In this document: piece after piece, positions 1 to 6,456 of the stretch
Layout: each line of letters opens with the position of its first letter
How positions within the stretch are numbered: position 1 is the first letter of the stretch
NCBI GenBank assembly: GCA_030525685.1
Contig: JAUNEG010000023.1
Coordinates: 1 to 35,276 of the forward strand
Source: Atopobiaceae bacterium
GTDB taxonomy: Bacteria; Actinomycetota; Coriobacteriia; Coriobacteriales; Atopobiaceae
Length of the DNA stretch: 35,276 bases
Reading direction: 5' to 3'
Translations under genes and position numbers: made by a program
The notes under the pieces: generated by a model
Told to the model about the DNA's origin: nothing
The model's database searches: none
What the model saw: only the letters and a program-made list of their open reading frames with translations

Positions 1-17
1 TCGGGAGGCAGTTCTTT

Positions 18-476
18 ATGGAGTCAATCATCGTGGCGTGCATTACCGGTGTCGTGACGCTGATTGGGGTGATCCTCTCCAACTCGAAGAGCAGGGCCGT
101 CATGGAGGTCAAGCTGGACGCCCTCACGGAGAAGGTCGAGAAGCACAACCAGCTCATCGAGCGGACATACCGCCTGGAGGAGGGGCTTTCGGTCGTGCGG
201 AACGACATCGAGAACCTGCAGAGGAAGGTGGGCTGGCATGAGCGAGTTTTTGGCAAGCAACGACTGGCAATGGCGTCTCCCGCGCACGATCGTGCAGGGG
301 TCCTGGGCGTGGTGATCGCCAACCTGGACCTGATCATGGGCTGGTGCGCGCTCGACCCGAGCACGCGCGGGCTCGTGGTGGCGCTGGTGATGGCGGTGCT
401 GAGCCCCATCATGGCCGCGCTCGGCGGCGACGGCGACAAGCCGGAGATCCCGAGGGGTGAGGCGCGTGGGGCTTAA
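18..476 (+). CDS. XhlA-like phage lysis-cassette protein, 3' part running over a holin frame
   Basis: The start ATG follows GGGAGGC at good spacing. The first ~75 residues have an N-terminal membrane segment (about 5-20) and then a charged amphipathic helix with heptad character (about 27-70). This is the layout of XhlA-type hemolysin/holin accessory proteins in phage lysis cassettes. The remaining residues are probably not native: from about nt 300 this frame reads the body of the overlapping holin gene because a base appears to be missing there. It is the first gene of a lysis cassette, followed by holin and lysozyme. XhlA assignment is by architecture only; the coiled-coil part is fairly sure, the exact 3' end is not. 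Confidence 0.5.
   Translation: MESIIVACITGVVTLIGVILSNSKSRAVMEVKLDALTEKVEKHNQLIERTYRLEEGLSVVRNDIENLQRKVGWHERVFGKQRLAMASPAHDRAGVLGVVIANLDLIMGWCALDPSTRGLVVALVMAVLSPIMAALGGDGDKPEIPRGEARGA
238..476 (+). pseudogene. Phage holin, frameshifted
   Basis: An ATG at 238 opens MSEFLASNDWQWRLPRT and then stops at 313-315. Continuing in the neighbouring frame from about nt 300 gives VLGVVIANLDLIMGWCALD and a second membrane segment (LVVALVMAVLSPIMAAL), ending at the TAA at 474-476. Together this is an ~80-residue protein with two membrane helices and a polar tail, typical of a small phage holin. Adding one G to the GGGG run at 297-300 restores a single frame, so I read a one-base deletion. It overlaps the XhlA-like frame upstream and the lysozyme start downstream, as lysis genes often do. 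A sequencing error in the G run is the alternative. Confidence 0.5.
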
Positions 477-828
477 CGGCATCGACATCAGCTCCTGGCA
501 GGACGACCTGGTCGTCTCGGCCATGGGCACGTGCGACTTCGTGATCGTGAAGGCGACCGGCGGCGCGGGCTACGCCAACGAGTGCTTCCGCCGGCACGCC
601 GACGAGACGCTGGCTGCCGGCAAGCTGCTGGGCTGCTGCCACTACGCACGCGACCGGGGCTACGAGGGATCGGCCGAGGCGGAGGTCGACATGGGCTTCA
701 CCGCGCTCGCCATCGCGGACCGCATGGGCCACGAGGCGGCCGACACCACCTACCGCTACGCCCACCTGTTCCCCAGCGTCCAGGCCGACATGGCCCGCGC
801 CCTGGGCGGGGCGAGAAGGGAGAACTGA
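466..828 (+). pseudogene. Chimera: GH25 lysozyme N-terminus fused to tyrosine integrase C-terminus
   Basis: The GTG at 466 follows GAGGGG at 452-457. Residues ~1-70 match the start of a GH25 (Lyz1-type) lysozyme: NGIDISSWQ with a catalytic-type Asp, FVIVKATGGAGY, then LLGCCHYARDRGYEGSAEAE. The protein should continue with the second half of the barrel. Instead, from about nt 690 it reads VDMGFTALAIADRMGHE and then TTYRYAHLFPS. That is the tail of a tyrosine recombinase, with the GH box and the Tyr nucleophile region. The fusion is in frame but neither enzyme is complete. The simplest reading is a deletion between an endolysin gene and an integrase gene of one prophage or integrative element. 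It is unlikely to be active as either enzyme. Confidence 0.7.
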
Positions 829-829
829 C

Positions 830-1196
830 ATGCCCTGTCCCAACTCCGCCCGCGAGAGGAGCGTCGCCATCGGCTTCCGCGTCACGCCCGAGCAGGCGAG
901 GCGCATCGACCTCATGGCCCGCACGTCGGGCATGACCAAGCAGGACTACCTCTACAGCCGCGCCCTCGAGGAGGAGTTCGTCGTCGGACCCGACGTGCGC
1001 GTCTACAAGATGCTCCGCGACGAGTGGCGCGCGTGTACCGCGAGCTCAGGCGCATACGGTCAGCCGGAGAGGTCGACGAGGGCTCGCCTGGACGGTCGAC
1101 TTCCTCGCGCGGGAGTTCTCCGCCATGCGCGGCAGGGCGGAGCCCTCGGACGTCGAGCGGGAGGACGCCCTCATCTTCGGCATGTCGCGGAGGTGA
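830..1196 (+). pseudogene. Ribbon-helix-helix mobilisation-type protein, two frameshifts
   Basis: ATG at 830 follows GAAGGGAGAACTGAC. The first frame gives an RHH-like start (SVAIGFRVTPEQARRIDLMA, then SGMTKQDYLYSRALEEE) and continues to KMLRDE. The sense then moves to a second frame at ~1024 (MARVYRELRRIRSAGEVDEG) and to a third at ~1085 (AWTVDFLAREFSAMRGRAEP, then EDALIFGMSRR and the stop at 1194-1196). Adding one base at each of two points (GAG[A]TGGCG near 1024 and GGC[C]TCGCC near 1088) gives one smooth ~122-residue protein, which supports two single-base deletions. Proteins of this type accompany relaxases or integrases in Gram-positive mobile elements. It lies just after the integrase remnant. 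Confidence 0.55.
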
Positions 1197-1306
1197 GGGG
1201 CGAGCCTACCCCCGCCCCCGTCGGCGCCAGCGCCTCCGCCGCGCGCAGACCCTCTGTGCCGAGGTTATGGAGTCCTTCCGATGGATGACCCGCACTTCCC
1301 GAGCGC

Positions 1307-1335
1307 TTCCCCCGTCCGCCTCAATCGGGTATACT
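1307..1335 (+). promoter_or_regulatory. Candidate promoter for the RNA upstream of abi
   Basis: A good -10 box TATACT is at 1330-1335. A weak -35 (TTCCCC, 1307-1312) sits 17 bp upstream. Transcription would start near 1342, just before the paired AAAAGCCC/GGGCTTTT element. The -10 is convincing; the -35 is not. Confidence 0.4.
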
Positions 1336-1341
1336 TCAGTC

Positions 1342-1402
1342 ATTGTGAAAAGCCCTAGGGCTTTTAGCGGCTGCGGGTACCTGTACCTTCAGCCGCATTT
1401 TT
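1342..1402 (+). ncRNA. Small structured RNA, ancestral 5' partner of abi
   Basis: About 60 nt between a TATACT box and a T run hold two paired elements. The first is AAAAGCCC (1348-1355) with GGGCTTTT (1358-1365). The second is a terminator-like stem GCGGCTG (1367-1373) with CAGCCGC (1390-1396), with an inner GGTAC/GTACC pair, followed by ATTTTT. Removing the insertion sequence places this unit directly before the abi ribosome site and ATG (about 18 nt from the end of the duplicated T run). Abi (AbiF-type) genes have been linked to an adjacent small RNA, from memory and not checked here. An ordinary terminator of upstream genes is the alternative, but the dedicated promoter and the matching RNA at 4077-4140 argue for a discrete RNA. 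Confidence 0.5.
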
Positions 1403-1426
1403 CTGGCTCTTCGCGGTTTCTGGTGG
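1397..1426 (+). repeat. Left end of ISL3-family element: target duplication plus inverted repeat
   Basis: ATTTTTCT at 1397-1404 is repeated exactly at the other end of the element (2826-2833), giving an 8-bp target duplication. The inverted repeat runs 1405-1426 and starts GGCTCTTCG. It matches the complement of 2804-2825 at about 17 of 22 positions, with GGCTCTTCG and TGGTGG blocks shared. Confidence 0.9.
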
Positions 1427-2825
1427 ACAGCACATCGACGGCCTAGATGGGATGACTCCGCCGAGCGGCGCCATGCGGTAGCATTCTGTGGACGGTCAAC
1501 GAGATCCACGGAGGTTCGCGCATGCTGCAGGACGCCGGCATGCTCGCGGCGCTCTTCGAGCGATCGATGGGGCTGGACGACACCTGGGAGGTCACGGGGG
1601 CCTGGTTCGAGGAGGTCGAGGGCGGCGCGGACGAGCTGCACGTCAGGGTCGCCCGGGTGAGGGGCGAGGCCGTCCCCTGCCCGGAGTGCGGCAGGCGCTG
1701 CGGCGTCCACGACACGCGCGAGCGCACCTGGCGGCACCTCGACATCTGGCAGTTCAGGACCTACGTCCACTGCGCCGTCCCGAGGGCCGACTGCCCGGAG
1801 CACGGGGTCAGGACGGTGCTCATGCCCTGGGAGGTCCGACCGAACTCGCACTTCACGGCGCTGTTCGAGGCGCAGGTGCTCGCCGCCTGCATGAGGGGCG
1901 CGACCGTGAGGTCGGTCGCCGCGTCGCTCGGCGAGTCCGACCGGAGGCTCTGGGACATGCTCAACAGGGCCGTCGCCCAGGCCAGGGACGGGGCCGACTA
2001 CTCGGCCGTCACCCGCGTCGGCATAGACGAGACCAGCAGGGCGAGGGGCCACACCCACATATCGACGATGCTCGACCTCGACGGGAGGCGCTGCGTCGCC
2101 GTCACCGACGGCAACGACAAGGGCGCGGCGGGCAGGATGTGCGACCAGCTGGAGGCCCACGGCGGGGACAGGGCGGCGGTAGCCGAGGTCACGCGCGACA
2201 TGAGCGGCTCGTACTCCGCGGCGGTCGCCGAGCAGATGCCGCGGGCGGCCCAGACCATCGACCGCTTCCACGTGATGCAGCTGTTCTCCAGGGCCACGGA
2301 CAGGGTCAGGTGCGCCGAGAGGCGCGAGTCCGACGAGAAGCGCGAGATGCTCAGGCGCACCAAGTACGTGTGGCTCAAGCGCGAGGAGAGCCTCACCGAG
2401 CGCCAGAGGGACACGAGGGAGCGGCTCGCGCCCCGCAGGTCGCACCTCAGGACGGCCCGGGCGTGCCAGATGACCGAGGCCATGCGCGACGTCTACTCGT
2501 GCGCGGCCGCGTCCGAGGCCGGCCCCGAGCTGGACAGGATCGTCAGCTGGATGATGCACTCCAACGTCCCCGAGATGAAGCGCGTCGCCCTGACCGTCCG
2601 CGAGAACGGGGAGGGCATACTCAACTACTTCGGCAGCAGGCTCACCAACGCCTACCTCGAGGGCGCCAACTCGCTCATCCAGTCGATCAAGAGGGCGGCG
2701 AGGGGCTTCAGGAACGTCGAGTACTTCACCACGGCGATCTTCCTGAGGCTGGGAGGGCTCACGTTCGACGCCCTCGCTTGCGCGTCCTCATGATCGGTGG
2801 TAGCCACCATTAATCCCGAAGAGCC
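1405..2825 (+). mobile_element. Complete ISL3-family insertion sequence (1421 bp)
   Basis: The element has 22-bp imperfect inverted ends starting GGCTCTTCG, a perfect 8-bp target duplication ATTTTTCT on both sides, and a single intact transposase gene. The 8-bp duplication and the GGCTCTTC-type ends are usual for ISL3. The target is the T tract of the small RNA terminator in front of abi, so the insertion separated that RNA from abi without changing either. Intact ends, a perfect duplication and an open transposase indicate a recent insertion that may still be active. Confidence 0.93.
1522..2793 (+). CDS. ISL3-family transposase
   Basis: The 423-residue protein has the usual ISL3 length. It starts at ATG 1522, 8 nt after GGAGG. 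The N-terminus has a Cys zinc-binding region (CPECGRRC at 53-60, more Cys at 84 and 91). A helix-turn-helix-like segment follows near 125-150. The DDE catalytic core is visible: D169 in VGIDETSRARG, D226 in TRDMSGSY, and E380 in YLEGANSLIQSIKR, the last being the strongly conserved ISL3 C-terminal block. The enzyme would bind the 22-bp ends and catalyse cut-and-paste movement. It is the only gene of the element and has no frameshift, unlike several neighbours. Confidence 0.95.
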   Translation: MLQDAGMLAALFERSMGLDDTWEVTGAWFEEVEGGADELHVRVARVRGEAVPCPECGRRCGVHDTRERTWRHLDIWQFRTYVHCAVPRADCPEHGVRTVLMPWEVRPNSHFTALFEAQVLAACMRGATVRSVAASLGESDRRLWDMLNRAVAQARDGADYSAVTRVGIDETSRARGHTHISTMLDLDGRRCVAVTDGNDKGAAGRMCDQLEAHGGDRAAVAEVTRDMSGSYSAAVAEQMPRAAQTIDRFHVMQLFSRATDRVRCAERRESDEKREMLRRTKYVWLKREESLTERQRDTRERLAPRRSHLRTARACQMTEAMRDVYSCAAASEAGPELDRIVSWMMHSNVPEMKRVALTVRENGEGILNYFGSRLTNAYLEGANSLIQSIKRAARGFRNVEYFTTAIFLRLGGLTFDALACASS

Positions 2826-2833
2826 ATTTTTCT
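2804..2833 (+). repeat. Right end of ISL3-family element: inverted repeat plus target duplication
   Basis: The right inverted repeat (2804-2825) ends in CGAAGAGCC, the complement of the left end. ATTTTTCT at 2826-2833 is the second copy of the target duplication. The repeat begins 10 nt after the transposase stop. Confidence 0.9.
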
Positions 2834-2850
2834 TACCTTTTGGAGCCGAC

Positions 2851-3996
2851 ATGGAAGATCCCGGCACCGCGACGACAAAGGAACGGCCGCTCATCGACGC
2901 CGCCCAGCAGGTCCGCCACCTCAAGGACCGAGGGGTCCGCTTCGAGCTGACGGATGAGCGGGAGGCCGAGCGATTCCTGCGGGAGAGCAACTTCTTCTTC
3001 AAGGTGAAGGCGTTCGCGAAGTGTTTCTCCCGCTACACCAACCCCGGCTCGGAGCGCTTCGGCTCCTACATCAACCTCGACTTCGCCCACCTCGCCGAGC
3101 TCACGAGGCTCGACCACCACCTCCGCGAGACGGTCCTCTCGCTCACCCTCGACATCGAGCACTACATGAAGGTCGACCTCAACAGGATGATCATGGACGC
3201 GGGAGACGACCCCTACGAGCTCATGGCGTCCTTCTTCGACTCCGAGCGCGAGAGGAAGGTCAGGGTGCTCGAGAAGAGGGTCGACCTTTGCTCCATTCGG
3301 TCGAAGGTCCCGGCGGTCAGAAGCCTGTCCGGAGACCTGGCGGCATCGGACGCCAAATCCGTCATCTCCGCCCTCGCCTCCCTGCTGCACCTGGCATCGG
3401 ACGCGCTCGGCGGGATAGACCCCGACCACACCGAGAGGAGCCTTGCCGGGCTGGGCGGGTCCTCCTACACCCGTGGGCTCGTCGAGAAGTACGGGGACCC
3501 CGGGCACATGGCGGTCTGGAGCTACCTCGAGCTCGCGTCCTTCGGGGGCGTCATCTCGCTCTACAAGTACTACGTCTTCGAGCGGCGAGCGATGAAGGAC
3601 GAGGAGGCAGTAAAGGGCCTACTCTTCCCGACGAAGGCGCTGAGGAACGCCGCCGCCCACAACGGGAACATGCTCAGCACGCTCGGCTCGAAGCTGAGGA
3701 AGCCCGTCGGCTCCATCTCGAGGATGGCGGTCGAGGAGCTGGGAATCGACCGCGAGCTCGTGTCGCTCACCAAGAGGGCGCCCATCGTCCACGACTTCAC
3801 CGCCCTCGCCCTCTGCTACATGCACCTGGTCAAGAGCGAGGACGCGAGAGGGGACGCCGCAGGGAGGCTCCAAGCCCTGCGCAGGCGATTCATGGCGCAC
3901 AGGGGCTACTTCTCCAAGCAGGGCGAGCTAAAGAACGGCCTGGCGATGCTCAGCGAGGTCATGGACAGAGCGGCCGGCCGCCTCTCACGGCCATAG
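2851..3996 (+). CDS. Abi family (Abi_2, AbiD/AbiF-type) HEPN abortive infection protein
   Basis: The start chosen is ATG 2851 with GGAG 7 nt upstream; an upstream GTG at 2797 lies inside the IS end and is unlikely. The 381-residue protein has the Abi_2 pattern: HLKDRGVRFELTDEREAERF, then FFFKVKAFAKCF, YINLDFAHLAELTRLDHHLR and LSLTLDIEHYMKVDL. The C-terminal half carries RNAAAH (R265 to H270), an R-X4-H motif as in HEPN ribonucleases. From family knowledge it would cleave RNA and arrest growth on phage infection. It was originally preceded by the small RNA at 1342-1402 and is followed by another at 4077-4140. The IS now sits 25 nt upstream of the start, so expression may have changed. The frame is intact amid broken neighbours. 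Confidence 0.85.
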   Translation: MEDPGTATTKERPLIDAAQQVRHLKDRGVRFELTDEREAERFLRESNFFFKVKAFAKCFSRYTNPGSERFGSYINLDFAHLAELTRLDHHLRETVLSLTLDIEHYMKVDLNRMIMDAGDDPYELMASFFDSERERKVRVLEKRVDLCSIRSKVPAVRSLSGDLAASDAKSVISALASLLHLASDALGGIDPDHTERSLAGLGGSSYTRGLVEKYGDPGHMAVWSYLELASFGGVISLYKYYVFERRAMKDEEAVKGLLFPTKALRNAAAHNGNMLSTLGSKLRKPVGSISRMAVEELGIDRELVSLTKRAPIVHDFTALALCYMHLVKSEDARGDAAGRLQALRRRFMAHRGYFSKQGELKNGLAMLSEVMDRAAGRLSRP

Positions 3997-4039
3997 TCAA
4001 CGCCATCGTCGCCCTTCGACTTCCTCCGGGGAGGGCTTG

Positions 4040-4069
4040 TTGACGTTTAAGTTCCGAATCAGGCAGAAT
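4040..4069 (+). promoter_or_regulatory. Candidate promoter for the RNA downstream of abi
   Basis: TTGACG (4040-4045) and CAGAAT (4064-4069) are separated by 18 bp. The predicted start is near 4077, immediately before the structured RNA. The -35 matches consensus at five of six positions and the -10 at four of six. Confidence 0.45.
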
Positions 4070-4076
4070 AACGACA

Positions 4077-4140
4077 GATGTAAAAACCCATCAAGGTTTT
4101 GTAAGAGCGGGGCCGCCTGGCGGAACCGCTCTAGTTTTTT
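4077..4140 (+). ncRNA. Second small structured RNA, same layout as the one upstream of abi
   Basis: Behind the promoter, AAAACC (4083-4088) pairs with GGTTTT (4095-4100). A GC-rich terminator stem follows: AGAGCGG (4104-4110) with CCGCTCT (4126-4132), then TTTTTT (4135-4140). Its start GATGTAAAAACCC resembles ATTGTGAAAAGCCC of the RNA at 1342-1402. The order 'A-rich/T-rich pair, then terminator' is the same. It could be simply the terminator of abi, but the promoter immediately before it suggests an independent RNA, possibly related to the first. Confidence 0.45.
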
Positions 4141-4200
4141 AGATCAACTCTTGAAAGCCCACTGGTGACTGCGACCATCCGCTGAAATCCGTAATCCTCG

Positions 4201-4356
4201 CTCGGACAGAGCGGGTTCGAGTAAGTCCGAGTAGGTCCGAGCAGCCCAGTAGCAACCCTCCTGCCCACAGCATAAAATCCTCAGCTCAGGCGCATGACAT
4301 GCCGTCACATGAAGCGGCTGGTTCGGGTAAGAGTAAGTCCGAGTGGTCAGAGTAGG
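4201..4356. repeat. Direct repeats built on GTAAGTCCGAGT, iteron-like
   Basis: The block at 4215-4241 (GTTCGAGTAAGTCCGAGT and a following GGTCCGAG) returns at 4321-4356 as GTTCGGGTAAGAGTAAGTCC with GAGTGGTCAGAGTAGG. Inside the first block CTCGGAC (4201-4207) is inverted relative to GTCCGAG (4225-4231). Closely spaced GTCCGAG units recall iterons or binding sites of a plasmid-type protein. No initiator gene is nearby. Confidence 0.35.
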
Positions 4357-4637
4357 GCCCGACTCCCCCTTTCTCAGCCGAGCGCTGAGCCCATCGGACA
4401 AAACCAAGGCGACAACCCGATAGCGACGAGCCGAGGCCGGCGAATGCCGGTTATTCCTCGTACGCGCAGCCTGTCACGGGCCCCGCTTTCCCCGCAAGGG
4501 CCGCGATGCTTTTCCGGCTTCTTTCGGGCCCGGCCGCCCCCGCTCAGAGCGGTGCCGGCGAAGCTCGCCCGAAACAACCGGTCGGCGGCGCCCCCCTGCC
4601 GGAAAACCAGCGGCTTCGCCTTCGCTTTCCCCCTTGC

Positions 4638-4659
4638 GGCGCGCGGGATCCCGCGCGCC
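4638..4659. repeat. Perfect 22-bp GC palindrome
   Basis: GGCGCGCGGGA at 4638-4648 is followed directly by its complement to 4659. It sits 80 bp beyond the 3' end of the small leftward gene at 4740 and could serve as its terminator stem (no T tract) or as a protein site. Confidence 0.4.
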
Positions 4660-4739
4660 CTCCGCTCCCGCTCCGGGCGGTCGGCAGCTAACGGGGCATA
4701 GCCGGTTACGGAAGGAGCGTGAGGACGATGAGGGAAAGC

Positions 4740-5012
4740 CTAGAGGTCGGCCGTGTTCTCCACGAGGCCGAAGCGGGCCCCGAGCGTCACGAGCGCGTCC
4801 CCGTCGAGGTACCGCAGGGGCCCGCCGGAGGGGACACCCCTCGCCTCGTCCACGTCGGTGACCGAAGCGTTCCAGTCGCACCCCGGGCAGTAGAACGCAA
4901 TCTCCCCCGGGCGGCGGGAGTACCGGAACATGCGGAGCTCCCCGCCGCACGCGGGGCAGCGCCGGTAGGGACGGTCGCCGGGATGCTCCCTGAAATGCTC
5001 GAAGACGCCCAT
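4740..5012 (-). CDS. Small zinc-ribbon protein
   Basis: A 90-residue protein starts at ATG 5012 with GGAAGGGGG upstream; the frame is open further upstream but has no better start. It carries one four-Cys zinc ribbon: CPACGGEL near residue 19 and YCPGCDW near residue 43. The tail (LRYLDGDALVTLGARFGLVE) looks helical. Function is unknown. It is divergent from the amidoligase gene, with ~160 bp between the two starts, and may share its control region. That partner also begins with zinc ribbons. Real coding is supported by the Cys spacing and the strong ribosome site. Confidence 0.65.
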   Translation of the reverse strand: MGVFEHFREHPGDRPYRRCPACGGELRMFRYSRRPGEIAFYCPGCDWNASVTDVDEARGVPSGGPLRYLDGDALVTLGARFGLVENTADL

Positions 5013-5172
5013 CTCGTCCCCCTTCCGAGGCCGCCGCCAAACTCCTGTTCCCAGCATTCTACCCCGCCGAGGGGACGCGCACCTTGACAGCAGCATACGA
5101 CCGCAAAGGACATGCGCCCGGCAGCGCGCCGGGCGCGGGACCGCCGCCAAGCGCGGCGGGAAGGAGGAAACT

Positions 5173-6455
5173 ATGCCAAGGAGAAGATTCACGCCCCCAT
5201 CCGACATCGAGCCCCTTTTCCACTTCTGCCGTCACTGCGGCGGCGACTACACGCCTCAGGAGGACGGCATCGAGGGGGTCTGCCCGGAGTGCGCGCAGCG
5301 CCTCTACACACGCTGCGACGAGTGCGGCGCGACCGTGCCGGCGGCGGACGCGCGCCGCCCGTCGTCGGGCCGGACCCTCTGCCGCGAGTGCGCCGAACGC
5401 CTCTGCTACACCTGCCGCGAGTGCGGAGGGCTGCACGAGCGGTCCTCGACCGACTTCCTCGTGGACGCCTACGGCAGGACCATCTGCTCGTCGTGCTGGG
5501 ACGACTGGGACGCGTGCTCGGAGTGCGGGGAGTACTTCCCCGCAGACGACCTCGAAGAGGGAGAGGACGCGGACGAGCGCCTCTGCCGGAGGTGCGCCGC
5601 GAGGCGAGGGAGCAGGCTCATCCACCCCTACTCGTACAAGCCGGAGCCGATATTCCATCGTGCCGAGGGGGAGGGCGCGAGCGCGCTCGCGCTGGGGATC
5701 GAGCTGGAGATGGACGGGGGCTCGCCGGAACGGGCGGCGAGGGGCATCCTCGCGCTCGCAGGGAGCGACTACCTCTACTTCAAGCGGGACTCGAGCCTCG
5801 AGGACGGTGCCGAACTCGTCACGCACCCGGTGAGCCCGACCGTGCTCCTGTCGCCGGAGGGCAAGGAGCTCTGGCGCTCGATATGCAGGACGGCCGAGGC
5901 CGCGGGCATGAGGAGCCACGACACGAGGACGTGCGGCCTGCACGTGCACGTGAGCCGGGCGTACTTCGGACGAAGCCAGACCGCGCAGGCGCTCGCCGAG
6001 TACAAGATGCTCGCCCTCATCGACCGGCTGTTCGAACCGCTCGCGATTTTCAGCCGGAGGAGGCGAGAGCAGCTGAACCGATGGGCGAGGCGCCCGGACG
6101 CACCGGTGGGCAACGATGGGTGGATAGAGACCGCGCGCCTCGTCCACAGGACGGCCCGCCACGACCGCTATCAGGCGGTGAACATCCAGAACGAGGCGAC
6201 CATCGAGCTGAGGATGTTCCGGGGGGCGCTCAGGCCGGAGACGCTGTTCGCGACGTTCGCGCTCGTCGCGGGGATGTGCGCCGTGGTGAGGGACCTCACC
6301 CCCGGGCAGCTCGACCGGCTCACGTGGTACGCGCTGTGCGACGAGATATTGGAAGGTGCCCGGAGGGGGCGGGCGAGCTGGCGGCGTACCTCGCCGACAG
6401 GGGGCTCGCGAACGCCGCCCCGTCGCCGGGCACCGCGACCGCGATGGGAGCCTAG
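5173..6455 (+). CDS. Amidoligase-family enzyme with N-terminal zinc ribbons, frameshifted near its end
   Basis: ATG 5173 follows GGGAAGGAGGAAACT. Residues 18-145 hold a series of Cys pairs (CRHC, CPEC, CDEC, CREC, CREC, CSSC, CSEC, CRRC), so several zinc ribbons in tandem. Residues ~172-375 form an Amidoligase_2 domain: GIELEM (175-180), YFKRDSSLEDGAELVTHPVS, CGLHVHVS (254-261) and ELRMFRG (345-351). Such COOH-NH2 ligases use ATP to form amide bonds and occur with class-II glutamine amidotransferases, as here. At ~6355 one base seems missing (GAAGGTGCCC); the restored frame gives CPEGAGELAAYLADRGLAN and the stop at 6453-6455. As it stands, the frame runs without a stop into the next gene (to 7218). 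The catalytic domain is upstream of the shift. The substrate is unknown. Confidence 0.72.
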
Positions 6456-6456
6456 C

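Larger units (their letters stand above)
4141..4739. other. Non-coding stretch with short direct repeats and palindromes
   Basis: No convincing gene is visible here; the open frames lack ribosome sites and protein-like composition. The left part holds the GTAAGTCCGAGT repeats and the right part a 22-bp GC palindrome, both listed separately. The stretch lies between abi and a convergent small gene. It may be a regulatory or replication/transfer remnant of the mobile region; function unknown. Confidence 0.4.

Noticed and set aside
2797..2850. Upstream GTG start for abi
   Set aside because: It lies within the IS right end and was created by the insertion; the ATG at 2851 has its own GGAG.
4211..4240. 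tRNA T-arm-like GGTTCGAGT
   Set aside because: No acceptor stem, anticodon arm or CCA-end pairing could be drawn around it.
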